DNA of 64,000 nt from Solenopsis invicta (lineage: Eukaryota; Arthropoda; Insecta; Hymenoptera; Formicidae), in contig NC_052667.1 in the NCBI RefSeq assembly GCF_016802725.1, forward strand, positions 3,686,501 through 3,750,500. Reading direction: 5' to 3'. The notes beneath the pieces were generated by a model. The model was not told where the DNA came from. It ran no database searches and saw only the letters and a program-made list of their open reading frames with translations. Shown here in pieces: positions 48,601-61,000 of the stretch. Position numbers and translations under genes: made by a program. The stretch's first letter is position 1. The number at the start of each line of letters is the position of its first letter.

Positions 48601-51600
48601 TAAATGCTCTTTTGCACATTTATGCTTGCAGTTTTTCGGTGCGAACAGCCGATAGCGAAAGCGCCGATTCCCGAAAAATTATAGGGTGAGGTCTTTCCCG
48701 CTTTCGACCTCACGGGATGTTAGCGCGAGTTAGTGAACCGTTGCGCCGAAATTAATAGATCTCCGGTCTCCTGCTTCCGGAAGGTGAAAGAGCCTTGATA
48801 AACAGCGCGGACTCTGTATCGCTACCGCTTTAAAATTTATGTTCCGCCGCGGGCTTCAGGTCCGCGCAGTGATTTTTCATTGGACCCTTTGCCCAGCATC
48901 GGCGAAAGAAAAAGCGGTACACGGTAGTCGAAGTGTCTATGGTACGCCGGAAATGCGATCGATCTTTTTTACTCCCGGTCGTAAACGTATCCGCCGCGTA
49001 TAGCCGTTATGTTACTCGTTCTGAAGCTTGGCAATCGTTGATAGTTTCCACGTATCAAGAGATATATACATGTTAATTTGCTCGTCCTACCATCTAATTT
49101 ATTTTACATTACGATATATATTTTTCCAAATTATATGTTATTATTTAACAAATTCAACATTTATTTTACCAGTTTCCAAATAATTTGTAATATTTACCGT
49201 AGATCTAACAATTTTTTTTATAGAATCTTTCAGAATTGATTTTTTGTACGGTTTTTTACGGATTCAATTTTGAGCTCGTGTCAGTCACTATTAAAAGAAT
49301 TTATTGCGTTTACTGTAGATATTCTAAATGCTAATTTTCAAAACGGTTTAATAGAACTTCTATAAAATGTTAGTAGATGAACACTACCTATTTTAGTACA
49401 GATAATTCCAATGACTTACAGCGTTTTGAAACATTATTTCACTTTTCAATGTAATTTGCAGACACATGATAAGAAGATAATATATCTAAGTTTGGATTAC
49501 GTAAGTAGATTTATAATTAGAAATATGAAACTGTAACCAAATGAAATTATCCAGCTCGACGAAAGCGTATATTATTATACGCTAAAAACGTTTTCACCTC
49601 TGAAAATCATCGATTATGAGAAAATCGAAAATTGGTCTTATCTCGATGGAGAAATTTTAATCTTCGATCTTTCCTGGCGTTTTGTCTTCTTTTTTTTTTG
49701 CCTACTGTACGAAATGTCAGACGGCGGTAGGCAAAACGTCTGATCATACTAGAAGGCCCCGAGATAACTGCTCGATGGGGTAGTTTTCGTGGGGCTGGAG
49801 AAGCCGAGGGATTCGCGAGGCTGAAGGTCCACGAGAGTTATCAGAGATGACGAAGCGCTCCCAGGATGGTCCTTACCGTTTTCTGCCAACCCCCTCGGTA
49901 CTAACGCGTTTTACAGGCTCGTTCACAGCGAAGCCAACATTAGCCAGTGTCACCCTCTTTCTGTTTCAAATGACTTTATTACCGCCTAATTAACCGCACA
50001 AAAGATGCAGCGTACATTATTAGCTAGACTATCGCAATAAACGCATTATTGAAGAATAAGTAGCACTACGGTTACAACGTGAGAGAGAAGGCAGGCAATA
50101 ATTAGACGATGAAAGTTTTTTAATATAATGGATTTAAATTTTATGTTTAATCAACTCAAAAACTATATAAATTATATTATGCATATGTAGACTATATATT
50201 GTTTTACGAGGCATTATTATTATTATTATTTTTTATTATTGATATTATTGATATACCAAGAACTCTCTTTCGTAATAAACGTATAATGCATCTGATATTA
50301 AAGTAGCTATTTATATAATAAGATAACCACGGGAATGTCAGTCACTAATAAACAACTTCCCTGACACGTCGTTATCGCGGAGCTTGAAGGGAAGCTGCGG
50401 AATTCGCAAAGACGGCAAAGGTTGATGCAACCTGAATTATCCTCTTGTAGGTTTTCGGTGATTCATCATTCTCGAAGACAGTCGCTTCCTTCCGGTGTCG
50501 GATACGCGATGCTTCATAAACTTCTTTGATACGAGATAGGAATAAAAGATGACCCCGCTGAGAAACGATGTTAGAAAATGCTCGCGCCGTGAACGCGTCT
50601 AAAAAATAGATTTTGAAAAGTCCATTCTTCGGAATTTCGTGTTGACCCCTTTCCATTTATCATCTTGCGTTGGGGTAATTGTCCGCGACGGAAATAAATA
50701 TTTCTTTAATACACGGTGCGCGAGGACAGTCGACTTTTACAATCATAATAACTCTCTCGTTTGTAATATGAGAGCCGGCGACATTAAGGCGATATAAATC
50801 TTCGGTTATAAGCCTTTACCACAGCCGCAGGTTGTACATCGAATAGTAAACCGTCATAGAGATGCTTACGCAACGATTTGTATCCAAAAACGCTCATTAC
50901 TCATTCGTACGACAAGCTGTTTCTGGCATTAAAAGCTTAATAAGTTAGCACTAGTCCTTATAATAACCCTCATAAATTTGTGCTTCTACACACTGTACTG
51001 GAAGATAATTAAGCTAGCAGTGGAGAGCAGTAACGCAGCAGGGAGAGGAACGATAGGCGTATAATTACTACGATCATATTTCATAATGAATGTAATCTAA
51101 TGTTACAAAATATTGTATAACGAAATAAACAAGGTCAGATTAAACTTTTCAAAAATATTAATTATTTTCATATAGGTTTCCATGTCGTTCACTAATATAA
51201 GAATGTACTACAGGTCTATTAAATCGTCAAAAGAGAGTCTCGCGATAATAAGTTAGCGTAAAACACGCTGCATTACGGCGGTATGTAAATACGGTATCAG
51301 TAGCTCTTACGAGTCCACATCGTAAAACATAATCAATCTCCGTAATACGGACCTGTAATGAACGTCCGGGAACCCATTATCCTTCGCTTTGCCGCACAAA
51401 GTAATATTTAAACGCGATGCGTTTCGGTCTGCCGGCATTCTCATAGTATGTTAATCAACTCGTACGAATCGCTGCATATTTCACGCGGGAAACGGAAAAC
51501 GAAAATACTGATTTCGACCGGTATCATCCGCGGGGCTGACGTTGAATTAATTGCGGCGCGCGAGCTGCACGCGCCTTGAATTATTGTGCCCGATTTTTTA

Positions 51601-54180
51601 GCCTGCGCGCGTGCTTCGCGCATTCTAAACCCGGATTCACTCCTAACGCATGCTAACGGCGAATGCGAGAAATTGCACGTGACAAATAAATTCGTAGCTT
51701 ATTTTTATACATACGTGAGCGAAATGCAAAGCGGCACACGCATGCACGTACGCGGAGGATAAGGTAAGAAATATAACGGATTACATTTCTGTTACGGTAC
51801 TTCGCGGATTATACTTCCCCGATACGAGGGAACGCCCTCTTTTTCTTCAAATAACGTCGCCTCTTAGTATAGTTACGTAGAAAGACACCGAACAAGCAGA
51901 CTCTCGTCTGTTATCGTAAATAATCATCAGCCAGACGAGGTGAATAATGGCCCGTCAAGTTTTCCAACTTTTTTTTTAAACGTCGGCGAGAGATTAATGC
52001 ATGCGTCGGTGGTCGGTGGTTCATATAAGCATGTACGCCTGGCATATATGCTTTTATCCATCAATTATTACTGCTAGTGTAGTGTCCGTCGATGTAAATT
52101 ACAGCTAGGGCCACAGTAACAACGTGCATGGTCAAGAAGGGCAAGAGCAATACAACGGAGAACAAGAAATCAATTTCGAAACGGGGCACTTTCGCTTTCG
52201 CTCGTACCTACATCGATATAATTGGCCAATTATTTCAATAATTAGTCAAGTGTAATTTTTAATTAAGGCAAAATTTGTAAAGATAATTCAGTTTGAAACT
52301 TGTGCCAGATTTATTTTTCCATTTTTCCAAAGGTCAATTTATTTCGCATTTCAGTTTTAGAGTTTTACATCGACGTTTATTAAATAAAACAAGAAAGAAA
52401 TATGTTCATTATACTTAATGAAAAGAAACAAAGATCGAGAAGATTCGTAAAATTTCTTTCCGCACATTAGTTGCGTGTTAGCGTGTGCATGGAATTCCAT
52501 CTCATGGAAAATGTAATCGTGCGAATATAGCAAGGAGCAAGGTAGATATTGCGGCAACAGAAACATTTCTCTTCCCCGGTATGTAACACCCTTTTCTAGC
52601 GGCGCTACGCAGGAAGTGCGACCACCACCGTGGCCGCAACCTCTTTCCGCCGCGTCCCATGCGGTTATCGTCGACCGCGACGTAAAATTTATGGGAAATC
52701 TCCATTCGGCGGCAGCCAGCGGTCCGCCTTATGGCGCGGGCGTCGGAAAACGAAGAAATCGGTACGTGCGACAATCTTTATCCGATCTTTCACCGCCGAA
52801 CGCGAAGAGTCGCAGCCACCCGACGTCGACCGAACCACGTCCGCACAGTTTCACTCCCCCTCCCCCCCCCTCTTATCCCCGTTCACTCGACCCGCGTTTT
52901 TGCTCCCTCCTGCGTTCTTTGGCGCCCGACCCAAAAGTAATAATGCAATATCGGGACGACTTCGTAGGGAGCTCTCGAAGCTACTTTTCGCTCTTCTGCC
53001 GCCGACGGACTCTCGCGCCAGTAGTCACCATTATTTATGAGGGCTGCGTGCCCGGCATACAGTGTGGCCCCGTCTCACATGTGAGAGGTCACATGCGCCG
53101 GGGTCGCATGGCCAGTAGCAGCGGCTAGAAGAAGGCGAGAGTAGGCGATGCAAAGAAGCCGGCCTCGCAGTTGACACGCGATCCTACGACGTGATCGTGC
53201 CACTCACTCACTCGCTCACTTACGAGAAGCCGCCACCAGAGATGATGGGCCACGTGCCGCGTTCTATGTCGTGCATATATGTATATGCACCGCCCTGACG
53301 CGGAAGGAAAGACCGATTTAGAACCTTCCCTTCACCCGGGAATCGCGGCCGTACCGACGGTGATTTTATCGCATCGACCGGGAATCGACTCTTCTACCTG
53401 TAATTTCAGGTAATATGCGGATATGATCCTTCCCCCCGCCGCGCTACCGCATCCACGCTCTCATTGCTGACTCTTCCGATATGCAAATCGTGTCTTCGTG
53501 CATGATGCACTGGACGAATCCTTCCTAGACTCTGTGCCACGCCGAGGTTTGATAAAATACAAAACTTTCAAGGGTTATATTTCATTTTCTTTGCACATTA
53601 TATGCTACAATTGAATTTAGATTGCTTATTGCAATTTAAACGAAATGCTTCGTATTTTCGTTCATGTTTTTTAATGTAAATTTGAAATACTTGTCTTCAA
53701 ACTATTATACTTAAGCAGTATCTTAATTAAGAAGCTAGTTATAACAAAAAGTAAAAAAATAGCTGATGAGTTAAACTCCAAAAGTGTAAATAAATCATAG
53801 AACTTTATATCTCAATTAAAACAAAGAAAATTTTACTTTGATAGAATTTGAAACTTAATTACCAAGTAATAACTTGGCTAGATATAATGTTGGAGAAAGT
53901 TACCGCATTTCTTGCAAGATGGTCTTGATTTAAATTTTCATCAAGAAAAAAATTAAGTAAGTGATGACAAAAAACGAGCAAAAAAAAACAGCATAGCCGT
54001 TACAATTACAATTTCAGCTATTGATTTTTCTATTTTCCGTTCCATCTACAAACTTTAGCTATAAATATGTTGCTAACTTGACATTAACTTTTTTTCAATA
54101 ACCAAGTGTCAATTTATTTTACAGCTCATTTAACTGTAAAACATTTTTGTGGCGCTTAAAATAAATTCAATTGAAAAAGG
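39665..54180. other. Gene-poor stretch
   Basis: This is mostly AT-rich sequence with no supportable coding exon on either strand. Landmarks are a short inverted repeat at 49696-49736, an ATT repeat at 50212-50240, and a GC-rich, C-run-containing block at about 52.55-53.5 kb that includes two near-perfect palindromes. Confidence 0.55.
50212..50240. repeat. (ATT)n microsatellite
   Basis: ATT units interrupted by a short T run. Confidence 0.88.
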
Positions 54181-55080
54181 TTAGTTCAGAATTAAATAAA
54201 GAATTTTTTAAGTTTGAAAATTTGTACGAGACGTAATTCTTATACGAATCGATGGATCGTTCATCGTTAAGCTAAAAACTATGAATATTTTGTCAATTTA
54301 AAAATACAGATCCAGGAGACCCTCCTTTACCGTAGAGTATATAAATAAATAAATTGATGTGAATGACGCTGTATAGTACGAAACTAATTATTCGAACACG
54401 CGGAATATTGAAGTTTATTTTATGCTACAAATTCACCCGATATAATTTTTTGGAGAAAACTCAATTGAAAACACTTTGTCAGTGATTCATTTCTATCAAA
54501 AGTGTGCTTTTGATTTAATAGTATAAAATAAACTCCCAATATCCTAAATGTCCAGATAATTAGTTTTCCGACTATATTTAAAATTACATTTCGCCATAAT
54601 TTCAGCATCTTTTATACGTATTTTCAAATTTAAATGAAAAGATTTAAATAAAAGATAAAGTAGAATCGGTTCTTGGACGCAGTTCTATTTAAATACGTTG
54701 TTGATCTGATTTTATTAATAGTGAATCTTTCCAATTTATAAATATACTTTTGATGAAAATGTACCATTGGCAAAGTTTTTACTTCTAATCAAATCGTTTT
54801 CTCTAAACAAATTATAGTATATATTTAATGAAACATAGCATAAAATGAATTCTCGATATACTGTGTTAGGATAATTAATTTTGTGACTATGTATCTCTGT
54901 ACGTAACTTAATTAATTTAAAATTAAATCTAGAATTTGTTCAAGTTTAAAAGCGAAACACGGTTTATACGAATCGCTAATGCCATGGATGTTGAATTTTA
55001 CTGATACTATATTTCTCTCAATTTAGAAGTTCCAAGTTGTCAAGAAGCACATAAATAAATAAATTGATAAGAAATAACTC
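54181..55080 (+). repeat. Diverged AT-rich direct duplication
   Basis: The segment around 54190-54360 resembles that around 54910-55070. Shared in order are AATTAAAT-aGAATTT, AAGTTT-AAA, TTATACGAATCG and ATAAATAAATAAATTGAT, about 720 bp apart. A weaker third similarity (GATAATTAGTTTT/GATAATTAATTTT followed by GACTAT) links 54555 and 54871. Base composition is strongly AT, so part of the likeness may be chance. Confidence 0.45.
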
Positions 55081-55089
55081 ATTGTGTCT

Positions 55090-58000
55090 GTACATAAATG
55101 AATCTTTGACCGCGCCTTTAAAGAATTGAATGCTAAAGCGAAAGACACGGCTAAGATGGATGATGAGCGGACTTTGCAAAGGCACTAATGAGGCGCTAAA
55201 TAAATATTCCAAGATGCAACGAATAGCGGAGAGTGCTATAAACTCAAATCCTCCGAGTGCAACCGTTACGAAGGTAACGGCTCGAGAATAGGGAGGGTGT
55301 CACGCCACACGTCTCGGCTGTGCATCATTCTCCGAATCGGTAACCACCAGTCACTACCCCTTCACGACTGCCATGCATTGCCTGCATCCAGCGACTCAAT
55401 GCACGAGTATCCACGTACGTCCTATTACGTGACGAATGTCGCTGGCATCGGCAGCCTTTCTTGTTCGTCCCGAAAGACAAGATTACCAACTAAAATCCTC
55501 TTTTCTCCGTATAGCGGAAGCTTCCCGACGTTCGCGCCACTTTCGGATGGCGCAAAGTCGAAATAAGGCTTTCATGCGGCTGTATAAGGATTATAACATG
55601 ACGAAAAGACGCGACGTGACGTAAACTCGTATTTTCTTCTAAGATAGCATGAATGGCGCGCGAACTGTTATGCCGTTTGCGAAAGCGCTAAATTCTATTT
55701 GCGCGAGTTTCTGTCATATAATTCACGAGATTTATGATCACTGGATCACCCGACGCAGTGGATTAACCAGATTAATTTTCAAATGACATAACATATAATA
55801 TTTGATAATATAGATTCACAGCGATAGGTTCCTATTGAATTATATATGTAATATTCACAAACTATTAACATTCATATTAAGATTTAAATACTGCAATTCG
55901 TATGATGCATAATGTACGTTCATTACAGTTCCTCTCTGTTGTAATATTTAGATAAGATTATCATGTGGCATTGTTGTGATCATTATTTATATAATATTTA
56001 AGTCGCTACCAAGCATTTGTTATATAAATCTTAATTTAGTTAATGTAAAATTAAAAAAGTCTATTCACATTTAAATATAAATAGCCGCTCGTCCTTTGTG
56101 CCCTGTGCATCCAATTTTGCCAACGACCGGGCATATAGAAACTTAATGACAGTTAAACAGGCTGGCCGGGTGATCCATTTTCTTTATGTAAACGACAAGC
56201 GTCAGACGAAGGGACGACGAAGGAACGAGGGTCTAGTACTTTACTTTCGTAATAAGAATTGCTGCCGCCAAGTGATTCCAAAGAAATGTCGATGGAAAGT
56301 GGAGTGCTAGAAAGTGGGACCGAGGTTTACAAAGGAGCGTGATTATCCTGCCGCTACACCGAGGATCTAACGCGGATTGAGCCACGGATTTCCGAGAGTA
56401 CAAGGAGCCTAAGTCGAATCCTCTTCTCCCTTTTTTTCGCTCCGCGTCGTTGTCTTGTCATCCTAGCAACATCATCCGCGAGGAAAAGCTTCTCATCCTC
56501 GTCTCCCCGTTCATGACACCTCGATATCATTAGGGCCGACGTATAACGTATCCATGACCAAGTTGACATATAGATGCTTGAAATTTAATGGCGCTACGAA
56601 TTTTGTCAATAAAAAGGGAAATTCTACAAAGGGTCTCGTCGGATCATATTTATAATGAAACCGATGGTGTATCTCTTAATGGCGATTCGGCGACCTTTCC
56701 TCTACTTTACAATCGCGTGAAATTCCGTGTGCCCGTGTGTGTGTATGTACATGTTTCGTACGTGGGTGCGAAATTCTATCGCCCACTTTTGAAGCTACGT
56801 TCCTGAATCCAACCGACTCGGAAAAAGCAATCGTTAAAGCGGGCTCAGCGCGTCGGCTCGGACAGCTTTTCAGCGGGGACGGTCCGCAAAGCTCCGCCAT
56901 GACCTCGAGGAGCTTAAGCATGCATAATACTTTCCAGGAACTTTCCACACATGGAAGATTGTCCAAAGCGAATATCAACGGGATTTTGAAAAACGTAGAA
57001 ACGTCTTTAATATTGCAAGATATTACAAATTTAATTGTCGAAGTTTTCAGTTTTAAAAGTGTCAATTATATTTCAATTGCACAAGTTTGAACTGAGAGTG
57101 GTGTAAAATAACATTCTTTCTATTTTTCCAGAAAAGAAGAGATTATAAAAAAATAGATACATTTTTATTAAATCTCTTTAACAAAGAGAAAAGTGTAAAA
57201 AGTTTTATTTCGTGCTTAATTCCATTTGAAAACTTTTCCTATTATACGCGCGAGTGTTTTACTTATCCGTTATCGTCCGTTCACATATCTCAATTAGAGC
57301 CCGAGATAGCGGTAAACTTGCAGTATTAAATGTATCGTGTATTGTGTAAATACACACAATATATACTATTTAATGCTGTTCGAAATAATAGTGCGCAATT
57401 GAATATCGGACGCGAACACCATTTGATATTGTTTCGACTATTGCTTAACATGTTTAGACACGGGGGAGGCATATTCCACGCTTTCAGTGCGTTAGAATTA
57501 ATCAGATGGGACAGGCGGTAATTCTTCAGGATGTATAGTCTCCAATGTTATGCGATCGCTCTGGCTGTTACTGCGTTTGACAAATCGTTCGGCAAACACG
57601 GTGAATTGGAAAGACACATTAGCAAGACGAATGGCGAAATTAAAAAAAAAAGATAAAAGAGAGGGGCGTCAAGTGCGGATGGCGTCGGCGAGAATAAATG
57701 GCAATCGCGAAAATCTTTCCGTCGACGCATATGTCGCACCGGAAATGCGATTGCATTTCGATACTTCACGTTTATTCCTACGATACGAAAGGTGACGTGA
57801 AGCCGAAGCTACTTTTACATGTTTATTATTATCCAGCGAGCGAGACAATTGTGCCAAAATTTCATATTATTTTACGTTGCAACGAAAAAAATAATTAAAC
57901 AGTGGACAAATGGATCGCGGTAATCAAATTCTACACAGAAATATTGTAGCGAAGGATAATGCGTGTGGAACGATCGGTGAACAAGCGGAGAAATCCGTGG

Positions 58001-61000
58001 TACATTAAACCCCTTGCTGCAAGTACAGCGCGCGAAACGATAGAAAACGAGGCGGAGGCATTTCTTCGAGGCGGTCCTTTTAGCTTTTATAGTGGTTTCG
58101 TTGAGTGTAATTTCGCGCCATTGCCGTACCTTGCAGCGAAAGACGGTGTGAGAAGGCGGTCGGTCGGTCGAACGCAGTGCACGCGCGGACGTAATTCCGT
58201 TTTCTACTGTCCACTGCGTTCTTAAAGCGCTTCCGCACTATGCATCCATTCCGCAAATGGACACGTATTCAACCACGTGTTAAACGAATATTCGTTCGAC
58301 TTCCCTACTGTTAACACGCTCATTCCTATTTGCATAAAGCTATCACAGGCCTTTCATCTTGTTATTATATTTGATAAAAGATGACAGATAATTTAGAGGA
58401 TATATATAAAGGAATGCAGATGCATAATGCGAAAGTGTAATACTAATACAATTTTTCTTTTCTCTTACCTTCCGACTCGCAATTTACTTTTAAAGGAGAA
58501 GTAAGAAAAGCATTTTAGAATGTGTTTTTATATAAAAACGTCTCTTTAAATTTCTTTTTCTATTCCACTGCACTTTCGAGAGACGAGCGTTCGCTCAACT
58601 GCATCGCGCGCACGAATGAGGAAGATTCGCGTGTTTATTAGGAGAAATGCATGCGAGTACATGCGAGGACAATATGTGGCTGGTAATCGAACCGGCAAAT
58701 CAACTAGAATCGCGCGATCGAATCTAGTTGGAATTTCAGCGAAATTCGGCCCCGAGGCTTTGCGCACGAGCGCACGTGCCTCGTCGCCCTTCCACCTTAC
58801 TCGAGGTCTCTCCACGAGCTATTTCTCTCCGGGGCGATTCAGGATAGCGTGCCTGAAACACGAGTCCGATATTATCGCTCGGCGTGCAATTTTGCCCCGT
58901 AGTTACGGCACGGTACGAAAAGGGACTCCGCGATCGATGACCGCGAGACGGACGAGGTGAACACTCATGATCGCGCCGGCATGTTAATTGGCTGACACTA
59001 AATAATGCCTTCACCTGATACCGGGCGTTAGTCGCGGGCAAGGACAGCGCGCAGCTGCGAGAATTAATTTCTAGTCGCGTGGTTAAGCCCGACTATGCTC
59101 CCATCCCCGTTTCACGATGTTCTGCAATTTCGTTCCGTGTAACAGATGCGGTATCGTATTCACGATATGTCGCCGTTGCGCAGACAACGCGTCGTATCGC
59201 ATCCCGTATTATCAACTTTAGACGCTAGAGTATAGCGTACGTTGATAGCGATGAGAGAACGATAATTAACGGTGCCGATGATTGCGACCGTCGGAAATGC
59301 CGCGTACGCGATTTGTCGACGCGGATTTTCGCGACCCGTGGCGATAATCGTCGCCTTCGTTACTCGAGTAATTACATGCTGCCGTGTTCTAAATCGAAAA
59401 AAAATTTTTCTAAGCGTAGTAGGTCGAATCGAAAATTCAGTCCATTACGTGGCAAAGTTTTCTTCACAGCGGTTGATTCGCCCCCGTGCTCGGCTCGCAC
59501 GCGACGACGTATAGTAGGTAGATCGAAACATCGTACGTTGATTTTTTTTTTTTTAAGTCCGCAATTCAGCCGAAACACATTTTTCCCATTTTTCGCCGCT
59601 CCGAGACGATTTATCTTAATTCGCGCTCTCACATTTTAGAAGCTTTGGCACACCAAATAAATTACGGTCCCTCTATCGATGTCTTAATTAACCGCGCATG
59701 TTTATTCCAACGAATAGATAAAAGTTTAGCCGTTGTTATTATTTCAAAACTCCACGGTTCGCCCAAGGGGAGGAAAACGGCGAAAATCATTTCACTGCGC
59801 GATTATCTGCATCATCGATTGAAACTCCATTGCTCGTCGCGGTGTTATCGCGCGATGGCCTACGCAAACCGATTAATCAGGTTCCGCAAAATACCCGAAA
59901 CTGGCGTCAGGCGCGCGGACCAATGGTCCGGGCCATTACCGAATCAGAATTGTTTCCGAAATTCCTGTGTAATCTGATAGGAACGCGATCTGGTGGTTTG
60001 CATGATGTACGCAAATAATTCTAAAAATAAAAGAGAGGAAACATTTTGTGCCGCGCAAACGTTGTGTGTCTTGCTGCAAGCGGAAACGAAATTATGATCT
60101 GTTACAGATAATAACTTTCACGGCGAACGTAAATTCGGGTTGCCAGTTTTCGATCCCGTTTTATCATGCCCGTCCCATCGATTTTCTCGTAACATATGGG
60201 TAAATAATATTGGCGTCTCGCGGTTTACGCCGTATGCCTCTATAATTTATCTTCGCGTTGTTCGACACGTAATTTTAATATTTACTACGCCAGAAAATCC
60301 AAGCATAATATTATTTTGTAATGCAAAATTGACGAATTCTCTTAGGAATTCCTAATGATTGAACGACAGATTGTCAATGGATCTTTTTTAAGTAATACAG
60401 TTATATCGATCCATCGGTTAACATAATAATTTAAAATTGCGATGAATTATGCTCTATTCTTATTTTTCGTGCTTAATATAAAGGTACGATATATTACACG
60501 AGAAGTAAAATAAATTACTTTTTGTTGTTAGCAATCAAGATATTATCGCGTACAGAGAATAACATGTAAAGTATGTTTACCATCAAAGAGTAACGGTCGA
60601 TGCATCATTTTTATGATAAAGTTGTTATATAATTATGTCACGAGTTACTCAGTGCGCTTAGTAATACGTTTATTAAATAGAACCAATCTATTTTAATTCT
60701 ATTGGCAAAATAGACCTGCAAACACGTAGTGTAAACACGTCTTTAACGTCAGTTGTAAATCAGAATTTGCATAAGCGTTAGTTCTCAAAATCATTACGTT
60801 CTATAAAAGACGGAAACTCGTCAGGTAATGTTTTATTAATACTTGGATTAATAAACTACTTCGTAATTAATTTCAATTAACTAATGCATTGGCCGCGTGT
60901 CCGTTTGTGCATATTGCAAACTCCCGTTCCTATTACATCTGCCGCCTCAAGGAACGGGAGCTGTAGGATTCCCGGTGTATATGAAGGGCTCTCGCCTTGC

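Noticed and set aside
52616..53128. A 170-codon plus-strand frame in the GC-rich block
   Set aside because: Overlapping frames are open on both strands, as expected from GC-rich composition, with proline and arginine bias and no domain.
58490..58513. Minus-strand ATG followed by a run of leucines upstream of a gtaag site, as a signal-peptide exon
   Set aside because: A stop codon follows after seven codons, before the donor.
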